Below are positions 16,467 to 24,802 of a stretch of 64,000 nt of DNA, one piece after another. This DNA is from Paraburkholderia sabiae (lineage in GTDB: Bacteria; Pseudomonadota; Gammaproteobacteria; Burkholderiales; Burkholderiaceae). The notes below the pieces were generated by a model that saw only the letters and a list, made by a program, of their open reading frames with translations, was not told where the DNA came from and did not search any database. Location: contig NZ_CP125298.1 in NCBI RefSeq assembly GCF_030412785.1, positions 62,001 through 126,000 of the forward strand. Reading direction: 5' to 3'. Position 1 is the stretch's first letter; each line of letters begins with the position of its first letter. Position numbers and translations under genes: made by a program.

Positions 16467-18011
16467 ATGAGTCGAAGGAGGTTCGAAGTGTTTGAGTATC
16501 GACAGGTTCTGGCGCGCATGCGTCAGGGCGATTCCGACCGTGACATTGCCAGCGCACGCCTGATGGGGCGTGGGAAGCTGAAGACCGTCAGGCAGGTCGC
16601 GCTCGCTCGGGGCTGGCTCGATCCCGGTCGGCCCTTGCCGGACGACGCCGAACTGGCAGCGATCTTCGGACGCAATCCGAAGCTGCCGCGTAGCTGCGTC
16701 TCCACGATTGAACCGTTTCGCGATCTGGTGCGCGGCTGGTATGACGCCGACGTGCAGGGCACGACGATCTTCAACGCGCTTCAGCGCAACCACGGCTATA
16801 CGGGCAGCTATTCGGCAGTGCGGCGCTTCCTGCTGCACCTGAAGGCCGAGCGCGGCGCGAGAGCGACGACGATCCTGGAGTTCGCACCGGCCGAGGCCGC
16901 ACAGGTCGACTTCGGCGCCGGTCCGGTGCTCACGCATGAGTCCGGGGTTCTGCTCAAGACATGGTTCTTCGTGATGACGCTGTGCTGGTCGCGTCATCAA
17001 TACGCCGAGGTCGTGCTGGATCAGACGGTCGAGACGTGGCTGGCCTGTCACCGGCGCGCCTTCGAATGGTTCGGTGGCCGCGTCGAACGCGTGATCATCG
17101 ACAACGCCAAGTGCGCGATCACAAAGGCGTGCATGTACGACCCCGAGGTACAGCGCTCGTACGCCGCGCTGGCCGAGGGGTACGGCTTCCGGATCGATGC
17201 ATGCCCTCCACACGATCCTGCGAAGAAGGGCGTCGTTGAGGCCGGAGTCAAATACATCAAACGATCCTTCGTGCCGCTGCGCGAATTCCGCGATCTCGCC
17301 GACGCCAACCGTCAATTGCGCGACTGGGTGATGCAGCAGGCCGGCACGCGCGAGCACGGCACGACGCGCGAGCAGCCGCTTGCACGTTTCGCCATCGAGA
17401 AGCCACTGCTCGCCAGACTGCCCGATGTGCCGCCAGTGCTGGCCGTATGGTGCGAGGTCAAGGTCCATACCGACGGGCACGTCGTCTACAAGAAGGCACT
17501 GTATTCGGTGCCGTTCACGCTCGTTGGCAAGCAGCTGTGGCTGAAGGCGACCGACACGGTCGTGCAGGTGTTCCACCGCCATGAGCTCGTCGCGACCCAT
17601 CCGCGCCTGCGCAAGCCCGGCGATCGCCACACGGTGCGTGACCACCAGCCGCCTGAAGCGCAAGCGTGGCTCGAGCACGATCCACAGTGGTGCCTGGCGC
17701 GGGCAAAGGATATCGGGCCAGCCTGCCACGCGCTCGTTCTCGCGATGTTCAACGACAAGGTGCTCGTCAACCTGCGCGGCGCGCAGGGCGTCTTGAGGCT
17801 TCGCGAGAAGGTCGGCGATCAACGGCTGGAGGCTGCGTGCGAGCGTGCGCTCGTGTTCGCCAGCCCCAAGTACCGCACTGTCAAGGCGATCCTCGACAAG
17901 GGGCTGGACAGCCAGCCCACCGCAGCACCAGCGCCGACGCCGGCGCCTGCCGACACCTATCTGAACGGCGGCCGCTTCGGCCGTGACCTCCATTCCCTTC
18001 TGATCCATTGA
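16467..18011 (+). CDS. istA: IS21-family transposase IstA
   Basis: About 514 residues. The N-terminal HTH region (MSRRRFEVFEYRQVLARMRQ) is followed by an rve-type integrase core: AAQVDFGAG (first Asp), ERVIIDNAKCA (second Asp) and PAKKGVVEAGVKYIK (catalytic Glu). The C-terminal part (KALYSVPFTLVGKQLWLKAT) matches the Mu-transposase-like beta-barrel of IstA. Start ATG 16467 follows GGAGGGCCG more sensibly than 16452. It is followed after 6 nt by istB, the normal IS21 arrangement. The protein joins paired donor ends to the target with IstB's help. No frameshift seen. Confidence 0.93.
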   Translation: MSRRRFEVFEYRQVLARMRQGDSDRDIASARLMGRGKLKTVRQVALARGWLDPGRPLPDDAELAAIFGRNPKLPRSCVSTIEPFRDLVRGWYDADVQGTTIFNALQRNHGYTGSYSAVRRFLLHLKAERGARATTILEFAPAEAAQVDFGAGPVLTHESGVLLKTWFFVMTLCWSRHQYAEVVLDQTVETWLACHRRAFEWFGGRVERVIIDNAKCAITKACMYDPEVQRSYAALAEGYGFRIDACPPHDPAKKGVVEAGVKYIKRSFVPLREFRDLADANRQLRDWVMQQAGTREHGTTREQPLARFAIEKPLLARLPDVPPVLAVWCEVKVHTDGHVVYKKALYSVPFTLVGKQLWLKATDTVVQVFHRHELVATHPRLRKPGDRHTVRDHQPPEAQAWLEHDPQWCLARAKDIGPACHALVLAMFNDKVLVNLRGAQGVLRLREKVGDQRLEAACERALVFASPKYRTVKAILDKGLDSQPTAAPAPTPAPADTYLNGGRFGRDLHSLLIH

Positions 18012-18017
18012 ACGCCT

Positions 18018-18806
18018 ATGCATCCCAGTCCAGAACTGAACACGATCCTCAAGCAGTTGCGCCTCTCGGGCATCCTCGACTCGCTCGAGCAACGCAACCG
18101 TCAAGCCATCGACGGGCAACTTGCCTACACGGAGTTCCTCGCCACGCTTCTGCACGACGAGGTCGCGCGGCGAGAGCAGAAGAAGCTCGGCGTGCGGCTC
18201 GCCCGCGCTGGCTTCTCCCTAGGCAAGACGCTCGAGAACTTCGACTTCGACCGCGTGCCCAAACTCAACCGCGCTCACATCTATGATCTCGCCGCCGGCC
18301 GCTATATCGACGAGAAGGTCTGCGTGCTGATGGTCGGCCAAACCGGCGTCGGCAAGTCGCATCTCGCGCAGGCCCTGGGCCACTGCGCCGCACGCCAGGG
18401 CCGCGATGTCCTGTTCATCACGCAAACCGAATTGCTCAAGAAGCTGCATGCAGCACGGGCGACTGAGCTCTATGAACGCAAGTTGCAGCAGTTCGTGCGC
18501 GTTCCGGTGCTGATCGTCGATGACTTTGCACTCAAACCCCTGCGTGCGCCCCACGACGAAGACTTCCACGACCTGGTCGCCGCCAGGTATGAGCGCGCGG
18601 CAACTATCCTGACGTCGAATCTCGACTTCAGCGAATGGGGCGACGCATTCCCCGACAACCGCATCCTCGGTGCTGCCACGCTCGATCGGCTACGGCACGG
18701 CGCCTACCGTGTCGTCATTGAGGGTGAGAGCTTCCGCAAGCCGAAACCGATGCCCGAAAACGGCGAAAACGTGGTTGCAAAATCAGGCAAAAAAACGCAT
18801 TCTTGA
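18018..18806 (+). CDS. istB: IS21-family helper ATPase IstB
   Basis: A 262-residue DnaC-like AAA+ ATPase that selects target DNA and assists IstA. Seen directly: Walker A GQTGVGKSHLAQALG at about residues 106-120, Walker B VPVLIVDDFAL, and sensor-type segment AATILTSNLDFSEWGDAFPD. The N-terminal helical region (LKQLRLSGILDSLEQRNRQA) is typical of IstB. It lies 6 nt after istA. Length is normal for the family. Confidence 0.94.
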   Translation: MHPSPELNTILKQLRLSGILDSLEQRNRQAIDGQLAYTEFLATLLHDEVARREQKKLGVRLARAGFSLGKTLENFDFDRVPKLNRAHIYDLAAGRYIDEKVCVLMVGQTGVGKSHLAQALGHCAARQGRDVLFITQTELLKKLHAARATELYERKLQQFVRVPVLIVDDFALKPLRAPHDEDFHDLVAARYERAATILTSNLDFSEWGDAFPDNRILGAATLDRLRHGAYRVVIEGESFRKPKPMPENGENVVAKSGKKTHS

Positions 18807-18891
18807 GTCCCTTCGAAATCGCGTTTCGGGGCCATTCCAGGTGGCCTCATTACGCCGATCATCCCCGGCTCGATTACGCCGATCCGTGACA

Positions 18892-19262
18892 CCGGGGAAC
18901 GAGCGTGACAGGGCGGACGCCGCACGGTTTTCGGACGACATCAGTGCAAGGCGAAGCATCGCCTCGCGTTCGAGCGACGTTCCGACAGGTATCCGGGAAC
19001 CCGAGTGCTTGAGCCGGTCGATGTCAGCCTCGTCAATGGTCAGGGTATCTCCCATGTCCTGTGCCTTGTCGAGTACGACCATCGCGGTCATCAGTTTGGT
19101 CAGCGACGCGATGGGTCGGAGATCGTCAGCATTCTTTTCCAGCAAGACTTCGCCGCGCGTGACGTCGTACACGATCGCGCTCGGGGAGTAGAGCGACGGG
19201 GTGTCAGCACGCGCGTGTAGAAACGTGGCCGCAAGCAGCAGTGCGCAGATCGATTTCTTCAT
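18892..19262 (-). pseudogene. D-Ala-D-Ala carboxypeptidase (S11), 5' part with signal peptide
   Basis: N-terminal portion of a periplasmic low-molecular-mass penicillin-binding protein of the PBP7 type, which trims peptidoglycan cross-links. Signal peptide MKKSICALLLAATFLHARA, then YDVTRGEVLLEKNADDLRPI, the nucleophile motif SLTK and the second motif SSENRAASALSRSFPG. IS21 insertion at 18891 ends the frame. Start ATG 19262 opens the signal peptide; the preceding 16 codons are not conserved-looking. Loss of this gene would be tolerated if paralogues exist elsewhere, as is usual. Confidence 0.9.
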
Positions 19263-19715
19263 GTCATTCTCGCTTCGGACCTGCGAACCGCAATTCGGAG
19301 GCGAGGGCACTCCATGCGCAAGATCGTCTTCCTACAACATAAATGTAGCCGCTCGAATCAGGATCGGGTGTTGGAAGGCGAACGGATTTTCAAGGCCTCG
19401 GACGCAAGTCGCCGAAGCGCGCGGCGACGATCGGAAGAGGGAAGGCGCTGTAGAGCGGGAGCGATGTCGGGCAGCGCTTTTCTGAGCCGCTACGTGGGGA
19501 GGCACTCCGTGTGCTCAGGTCGATACAGGGTGAGGATTTCCAGGAGTCGCGCCGGTTCTAACCCCAAGATCAGGGCGAGTCGGGATGCTCGCGATGCGAT
19601 GTATCTAACAGCCTTTTCATCTTCGCTGTTTCCCCCAACTGAAAGGCAACAGGGCCCGCGCGATCCAATCCATCTGTGGCAGCCGGCGTTCGTCCAGCAG
19701 GAAAAGGTGAACTCG
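19263..19715. other. Intergenic stretch, no supported gene
   Basis: A minus-strand frame of about 30 codons (near 19625-19715) directly follows the stop of the H-NS-like gene in the same frame and reads like protein (LLDERRLPQMDWIARALLPF), hinting that the H-NS-like gene once ran further. Nothing else is supported. Confidence 0.35.
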
Positions 19716-20042
19716 TCAGTCAGCGTGCTGCCGCGCGAGTGGACTCCCTGCAAAAGGGTCGTCGCGCCAGTCGATCGTCTTTCGCGGGCTTTCCTGCACG
19801 GGTGGCGCCGATGCCACCTCAAAATGTTCGAGTCTTTGTCCTGCGCTAATCGCCTGCTTCAGCCACTGGGGCATTTCCCCGTCGCCTGTCCAGTTATCGC
19901 CAGTAGCATTTTGATACCGGGCTGGTTTCTGCCTTGTCTGATTGCCCGCTATTGCTGAAGCCAGGTCGTCCGGCTCAATGCCATATTCTTCCATCCGGTG
20001 GCGGAGATAAGCGATTATGCTGTCCCGCTTACGTTCACCCAT
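19716..20042 (-). CDS. Small H-NS-like protein with atypical DNA-binding loop
   Basis: 108 residues. N-terminal segment IIAYLRHRMEEYGIEPDDLA resembles the end of the H-NS oligomerisation/linker region (compare IMEKHGLTVADIEAH in the neighbour at 20449). Residues 43-75 (YQNATGDNWTGDGEMPQWLK) align with the H-NS DNA-binding motif, but the usual G-R/H-G core contacting the minor groove is G-D-G, and a Glu follows. Binding may therefore be weak, or the protein may act as an antagonist of H-NS paralogues; both are inference. AAGGAAGG precedes the ATG. It is divergent from the tandem H-NS gene 406 bp away. Confidence 0.7.
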   Translation of the reverse strand: MGERKRDSIIAYLRHRMEEYGIEPDDLASAIAGNQTRQKPARYQNATGDNWTGDGEMPQWLKQAISAGQRLEHFEVASAPPVQESPRKTIDWRDDPFAGSPLARQHAD

Positions 20043-20448
20043 TCGTTTCCTTCCTTGAGTACCGTCCGACTATTTCTTCCAAATGATCTGCGGACAATCT
20101 GTTGTCTTAAGCCGATTTGATCTGCTCAATCGCGCCGAGTGGGGAGCGGCAGTCGCCGCTTACCAGAAGATTGAAGCAGCAGTTATCTCGTCAGCGTGCG
20201 CATTTGAGGTCGCGGTTTCGGCGCCGGGGCTGAGTGAAGCCGGGGGCGCGCGGTTCGGCTATCGCCGCTTTCGTAGCGCGGCGATCGTCGTTGCTCATCC
20301 CTTTTGGCGCTGCCTTAAGCAAGGCCGACGAAGCACCCGGATTATTCGTTCTGAGCTTGAGTCTCTTTCGATTGTAGCGTGCCACTATCGACGTGCGTCT
20401 TACTTGCTGGCATAGTTCGGCCACTACTACATACATAAAGAGGAAATC

Positions 20449-21195
20449 ATGGCTACGCTCGAAAACGTGCAGGCGAAAATCGCCAGGTTGCAGGCCCAGG
20501 CCGAAGCGCTTGCCGCAAAGCAGTCGTCCGGCGTGATCGCGAAGATTCGTGACATCATGGAAAAGCATGGCCTGACCGTTGCGGACATCGAAGCACATAC
20601 CGGCGGCAAGAAGCGTGGTCGCAAGCCAGGCGCCGCAACGGTAGCCAAGTCAGCAGTGTCGGCAAAGTACCGTCATCCGAAGACGGGTGCTACCTGGACG
20701 GGGCACGGCCGCGCGCCGGCGTGGATCGCGAGCGTACGTGACCGGACGAAGTTTCTGATCGACGGCAGCGTTGCACAACCCGCCGTTGCCGCAAAGAAAC
20801 CCGCGAAGGCGGGCAACTACGTGAAGGGCCCCCAGGCGCCGAAATACCGTGACCCAAAGAGTGGGGCGACATGGAGTGGTCGCGGTCCGGCGCCGGCATG
20901 GTTGGCTGGTGCCAAAGACCGTTCGAAGTTTCTGATTGTCGCCGCGGAAGCGGGCGGTTCAGGCTCGAAGGCCGTTTCGTCCACCAAGGCAACCGTAAAA
21001 CAAGCCGCGACCAAAAAGGTAAAGGAAAAAACGGTTGTCGCGAAGAAAGCCAAGGCACTGCCAAAGCCAGTATCAGCGAGGAAGGCCGCAGTCAGGAAAG
21101 CTGCGGCGAGGAAGGCGGCTGCGAAGCGGGCGCCGAACAATCCGATAGCAGTTGCACCTGCCAGCGAGAGCGTCTCGGTGCCCGTCGCGGGCTGA
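20449..21195 (+). CDS. H-NS-family protein with two DNA-binding domains and an H1-like tail
   Basis: 248 residues, probably a nucleoid-associated silencer. The N-terminal coiled coil (residues 1-50, LENVQAKIARLQAQAEALAA) is typical of oligomerising H-NS/BpH3 proteins. Two copies of the C-terminal H-NS motif follow: residues 74-104 (YRHPKTGATWTGHGRAPAWI) and 133-163 (YRDPKSGATWSGRGPAPAWL). Residues about 172-230 are Lys/Ala-rich repeats (KKVKEKTVVAKKAKALPKPV) like eukaryotic or bacterial histone H1-type tails. GAGGAA lies 6 nt before ATG 20449. Single-domain H-NS relatives are about 100 residues, so this is an expanded form. A short GC-rich stem follows the stop at 21218-21241. Confidence 0.88.
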   Translation: MATLENVQAKIARLQAQAEALAAKQSSGVIAKIRDIMEKHGLTVADIEAHTGGKKRGRKPGAATVAKSAVSAKYRHPKTGATWTGHGRAPAWIASVRDRTKFLIDGSVAQPAVAAKKPAKAGNYVKGPQAPKYRDPKSGATWSGRGPAPAWLAGAKDRSKFLIVAAEAGGSGSKAVSSTKATVKQAATKKVKEKTVVAKKAKALPKPVSARKAAVRKAAARKAAAKRAPNNPIAVAPASESVSVPVAG

Positions 21196-21217
21196 TTGTC
21201 AGTGAGATGACGGTGAT

Positions 21218-21241
21218 GAGCAGGGCCTGCCGGTCCTGCTC
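21218..21241 (+). terminator. Weak hairpin after the tandem H-NS gene
   Basis: GAGCAGG pairs with CCTGCTC across a 10-nt loop, 23 nt after the stop codon. There is no U-tract, so an intrinsic terminator is only a possibility. Confidence 0.3.
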
Positions 21242-21346
21242 GAATCGGTGAACCGGAATGCTACCCCGTGCACGGACTCCCGACACGCTGAACCTAAAAA
21301 ACTTGACCGGCACGGGCGGGTCACTTGTCAGGGTAGCGCGCGCCGC

Positions 21347-21550
21347 TTAGACAGGCTTGATATTGGCGGCCTGCTTGCCCTTCGGCCCCATCTTCACTTC
21401 GAAGCTGACTTTCTGGTTTTCCTGCAATGACTTGAAGCCTTCAGTCTTGATTTCGGAGAAGTGGGCGAACAGGTCTTCGCCGCCTTCGTCCGGCGTGATG
21501 AACCCAAAGCCCTTTGCATCGTTAAACCATTTAACTGTACCTGTTGCCAT
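21347..21550 (-). CDS. cspA: CspA-family cold-shock protein
   Basis: 67 residues, the normal size of a single cold-shock domain. It binds single-stranded RNA and DNA and acts as an RNA chaperone. Both RNA-binding motifs are present: KGFGFI (RNP1) at about 13-18 and DLFAHF (RNP2) at about 26-31, in the context [20 protein letters not shown]. Burkholderiaceae carry several paralogues, so the symbol denotes the family rather than a specific member. The mRNA leader lies in the non-coding region above 21550. Confidence 0.96.
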   Translation of the reverse strand: MATGTVKWFNDAKGFGFITPDEGGEDLFAHFSEIKTEGFKSLQENQKVSFEVKMGPKGKQAANIKPV

Positions 21551-22225
21551 TTTTGAACCTGTAGACGTTTAAAATCCGCGTTCGCGACCGCCGTTCCACA
21601 CAGAGCGGCCGCCCGCGACAGAAGAATATTTACCACGGCGGGATGATACCTGCCAATCGGTACGTCTGCCGACAACACATGGTCTGCTTTTCCCTGACCC
21701 GAACCGGCTGAGGCGCTGGTCGCGCCGACGGACGGTGGCTGCATCGCTGTTGCGGCGTTTTGCGTTAGCGCGACAACGGTCCCCTGTCGCCGCGGAGACT
21801 GAATTGACTGGCGCGCGGCAGCCGGTTCCGAAGCTCGCGAGCCATCGACACATCACAGATTCTCTCAGGGCCACACGCAAGCGGTCGGCAGCGGACGTCG
21901 TCTCCAGTGCGTCGATAGATCTTCACGGCCTTGCAGCGGTCGGGGAAAAGGCCGCTATCTTTAGCGCCCCAATCCACCCGGAGGTGATCCAGGTCAACGG
22001 CCTACTCGTATGGTGAGCGCGCGGATCACATCAGGCTGCATGCATCGGGAATAGCGGTTCGCGGAAACCGAACCCCGATATGAGCGTTCAACTGCGGTGA
22101 GGCCTTGGGCGCGACCTCACCGGCTTCTACTTGAGGGTTTTCCTTAGCCTCGGGCAAAGCAACAACGCCGATGATTGGCCGTCGGTACATGCTAGGATTT
22201 CTTTCAAACAACTCGGGAAACTGCT
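21551..22225. other. Leader of cspA and decayed region
   Basis: Includes the probable cspA promoter and leader and a Sel1-family remnant (separate entry). The remainder, including 22017-22225, holds no supported gene. Confidence 0.45.
21870..22016 (-). pseudogene. Remnant of a Sel1-like gene
   Basis: The frame reads DWGAKDSGLFPDRCKAVKIY, closely matching WGANDNGFIPDRTKAMQSYR near the C-terminus of the protein at 6649-7410, followed by RRTGDDVRCR versus RRGGDDKICQRR. A frameshift then moves the tail LRVALRES to another frame. The rest of the gene is gone. This shows a second family copy once lay next to cspA. Confidence 0.6.
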
Positions 22226-22609
22226 ATGCCGTTCATCTGCGAAAACGTTGAATGTCGTGCTGTGCTGGCCCGCGGGCAGGTCAGATCCAATCACGAGGAC
22301 AGCGGATGGTGCTTCTACTGCCCGGACTGCAAAATCAGGAACGAGTTGAAAGATATTGGCCTGCCTGGCGGTCCAGTAGAGTTGGTTCAGCCAGAAAGAT
22401 CCGACCTTCCGCACAAGGTAATAGCGGCTGCTCGACCACTGGAGGACGGCAGGTACGCAGCGCAACTGCGTGTTCAGAGAGCACTCGGTATGAAAGGAAC
22501 GTACGCAGTCGAAGAGTACTGGGAGCAGCTCGGTGTATTCCCCGACGCGCAAGAGGCCGTAGCGCATGCGAAGTCTTTCGCAACAGACATGCTGGAGCGA
22601 AAGGCCTAG
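22226..22609 (+). CDS. Hypothetical protein with N-terminal zinc-ribbon-like cysteines
   Basis: 127 residues. The N-terminus MPFICENVECRAVLARGQVR then WCFYCPDCKIRNELK presents C-x4-C and C-x2-C pairs, a plausible zinc ribbon. The remainder (AARPLEDGRYAAQLRVQRAL, YAVEEYWEQLGVFPDAQEAV, then AHAKSFATDML) is a helical domain of the kind seen in small burkholderial stress or hypothetical proteins. No catalytic residues are recognised. It is transcribed alone. Confidence 0.68.
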   Translation: MPFICENVECRAVLARGQVRSNHEDSGWCFYCPDCKIRNELKDIGLPGGPVELVQPERSDLPHKVIAAARPLEDGRYAAQLRVQRALGMKGTYAVEEYWEQLGVFPDAQEAVAHAKSFATDMLERKA

Positions 22610-22817
22610 CCGCGAGTAGGCCGCCGGATTGCGCCATACCTGTCAATGCGTGGAGTTTACGGCAGGCCCACGACCGTAGATCCGCGCAACAACCCGGCGC
22701 TGTAGGGTGTGCATGCAGCGCAGAAAGCGGTTCAATGTGTCTAAACGGATACCGCAGCACCACTCCGAATTCTCCATTAAACAAGATGTGACTGGCTTGC
22801 AGTCAACCAACCTTGAC

Positions 22818-23276
22818 TCACGAAGCACCACCGGCAGTCAGCATGACGAATAGTCTCGCTGCTTCGTTGCCGTGTGACAAAGCGCGAAGTGCGAGGGAGA
22901 GCGCTAGCTGTGCGTCGTGGGAGACCGCGCTCCGATCCTGATCGAAGAGCTTAACGGCATGGCGCATATGCTGCGCCGCCTGTGTGTGAAGCTCCACGGC
23001 AGCCGCATGATGTTTAGCGATGCCCGCGGCACTTACGCCTGAGACGATTGATGGAGGCGTTATCGACGGCGTACTGGCGCTGTGCGCGCCAGCGTCGTGT
23101 GCCTGATCGATCGCATGCAACGTATGTCCATGGGCCATCATCGCTTGATGTGCGGCGTGGGCAAAGTCTCGACCGTCCTCGAAATGCCGCGACGCCTCAC
23201 GGTGATGTCGTGCGGCCTGCTCGTGGTGTGACGCCGCGGCCTCGAGATGACCTTTCTTGCTGTGTTTCGTGCTCAC
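22818..23276 (-). CDS. Histidine-rich helical protein
   Basis: 152 residues, no signal peptide. Most of the chain is Ala/His-rich helix: HLEAAASHHEQAARHHREAS, HAAHQAMMAHGHTLHAIDQA, then AGIAKHHAAAVELHTQAAQH. A short Ser/Pro/Thr linker (SASTPSITPPS) divides it into two helical halves, suggesting a helical hairpin or bundle. His at i, i+3/i+4 spacing could bind metal or buffer protons; this is inference. The start MSTKHSKKGH fits the end of the open frame. Function unknown. Confidence 0.65.
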   Translation of the reverse strand: MSTKHSKKGHLEAAASHHEQAARHHREASRHFEDGRDFAHAAHQAMMAHGHTLHAIDQAHDAGAHSASTPSITPPSIVSGVSAAGIAKHHAAAVELHTQAAQHMRHAVKLFDQDRSAVSHDAQLALSLALRALSHGNEAARLFVMLTAGGAS

Positions 23277-23900
23277 GGCGGCTCCTGTGCAACTTCAGGA
23301 CTGACTTCGATGACCACCGATTCGAAGACACTGTGGCGGGTCGCAACAAGATCCTAATCTAACGCACTTGCGCCTTCTGCGGCGTTCGCGCCTCGTGGAA
23401 AATCGGCACCACTTTCGGCCTGCTTTTCGAGTCGGGGCGATGTGATGATCGCGCATATTGAACCGCGCGAACAGGGGTCACCCTGATTTCCGTGCAATTT
23501 TCCGGTTAGGACGATTTAGGCTATATAAGGCTTTGCGAACCGCCCCTAATATATATTGGCGCTAAATCAAGGAGTTGCTGTCTCGTATCAGAACCCATAT
23601 TTTTCGCCCCTAGAGGCGACTCGCGGCCAATAGCCGGTCGACGAACTGGGACGTTTTTGTTGCGATGACTGGTTCACAGCGGTCAGCAGCCATTCCGTTC
23701 TCGAAATGGGTTGTCTGTCAGACGCAGGTCGATACCGGTCTGCATGGACGTTGGTCGGAAGATGCTGTGAGCGACGTTGCTGCTGTGGGAACGCAAACGA
23801 TCAAACACCGATGCCGGAGACGACCAACCTTGACTCGTGCCGACGGCAGGTAGAATACCGAACATTGCTGTCCATCATGTGTTTGAGAGGGAATCCGGGC
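23277..23900. other. Intergenic stretch, no supported gene
   Basis: Contains an AT-richer part at 23500-23600 (ATATAAGG, TAATATATATTGG) that could be a promoter region. The short frames look random. Confidence 0.4.
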
Positions 23901-24122
23901 GTGGCAACGTTACTAGAATGTCTGAAGTCGCTTCCCAGCGACCTTGTGATGCGTGATATGGCAGCGGTGCGCAATGAGGTTGGCACGGTTGCGGAACACA
24001 TAGGCTGGTTGCATCGTGATGAGGATGGGTATGAGGTTCGCAAGGAACCCCGCAACTACGGGCAAAAAGAAATCATAGCGATCGGTTTGATCGGAGGCCC
24101 CGCCATGTACCGCCAGATCTGA
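23901..24122 (+). CDS. Small hypothetical protein (73 aa)
   Basis: The frame from GTG 23901 reads VATLLECLKSLPSDLVMRDM, then AAVRNEVGTVAEHIGWLHRD, then YEVRKEPRNYGQKEIIAIGL. Composition and helix pattern are protein-like, and GAGGG lies 9 nt before the GTG. ATG 23877 is an alternative start. No family is recognised. It resembles small DNA-associated or regulatory proteins only in size. Confidence 0.5.
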   Translation: MATLLECLKSLPSDLVMRDMAAVRNEVGTVAEHIGWLHRDEDGYEVRKEPRNYGQKEIIAIGLIGGPAMYRQI

Positions 24123-24237
24123 CAGACGCTGCCGTAGAAGGGGCAGTTGGGGTCATGCAGCGCAAACGTCGCTCAGGTAAGCCCCGATCCCGGCAACGCT
24201 CAGCGCGCTGACACTTTGACGGCTTGACTAATTCCAT

Positions 24238-24363
24238 ATGGAACCAACGATGGCAGCAGCACACCATTCTGATGTTAACGCTGTACTTCGCATCGTCGGG
24301 GCGGAGGATTGTAAGCGCTCGTTTGAGGACACCGATCGTCGGGACTGTTCAGTGACCGAATGA
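24238..24363 (+). CDS. Possible miniprotein (41 aa)
   Basis: The frame reads MEPTMAAAHHSDVNAVLRIV then GAEDCKRSFEDTDRRDCSVT. The start is preceded by no strong ribosome site and the 3' end overlaps the convergent gene at 24349. Listed as a weak candidate. Confidence 0.25.
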   Translation: MEPTMAAAHHSDVNAVLRIVGAEDCKRSFEDTDRRDCSVTE

Positions 24364-24594
24364 TTTTGTGAGGCGCCGCTGTCTTTCAAGCTCTTCATGA
24401 AGCTGGCGCCGATGCCGTCTGAAGGTGAAAAGGATCTCCCTCATGATGCGCAGTAGCTCCCCGGCCTGTGACGAATCCATCCCGTTTCTCTGCGCTTCCT
24501 GAACGCGCTCTTCTTGCAGGCTGATTCGCTGCAGCGCTTCCAGGATATGGCGATCCGCGAGCGCTAGCGCTGATTCTTCCTCAGTCAGAAGCAT
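24349..24594 (-). CDS. Small coiled-coil hypothetical protein (81 aa)
   Basis: The product is almost all helix: EEESALALADRHILEALQRI, then LQEERVQEAQRNGMDSSQAG and LLRIMREILFTFRRHRRQLH. ATG 24594 is chosen because a strong GGGGAGG site lies 8 nt upstream; the open frame extends to 24867 but the upstream codons include the border of the IS66 element. Coiled coil and charge pattern suggest a protein-binding or DNA-associated role. No family is known to me. Confidence 0.6.
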   Translation of the reverse strand: MLLTEEESALALADRHILEALQRISLQEERVQEAQRNGMDSSQAGELLRIMREILFTFRRHRRQLHEELERQRRLTKSFGH

Positions 24595-24802
24595 CACGGT
24601 GGCCTCCCCGGTTCGAGATCGCCGCAGCAAGCGTCGCGCTTGTGCCTGTACGAGCATACACCTGGCAAATCTGACGTGGACGTCCTCGCGGCGGATCATC
24701 CAGCAGTGCCGTATTGCGCGGCCTTCAGCACGAGCGACTTCTGAGCGCCGACTGCGCGAAGGCGCCGCAGGCGCAAGCAATGGGGCGTTGTCGCAGGTTA
24801 CG

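Larger units (their letters stand above)
16223..18891 (+). mobile_element. IS21-family insertion sequence, 2669 bp, with 5-bp target duplication
   Basis: The ends begin TGTCAC and match over about 25 bp (left 16223-16247, right 18867-18891). The target CCGGG is repeated at 16218-16222 and 18892-18896. Two genes, istA and istB, fill the element. It lies inside a D-Ala-D-Ala carboxypeptidase gene, opposite to its direction. Everything needed for transposition appears present. Confidence 0.95.

Noticed and set aside
16443..18155. Minus-strand open frame of 570 codons
   Set aside because: Antisense of istA. The forward product has catalytic integrase motifs; the reverse text has no recognisable domain.
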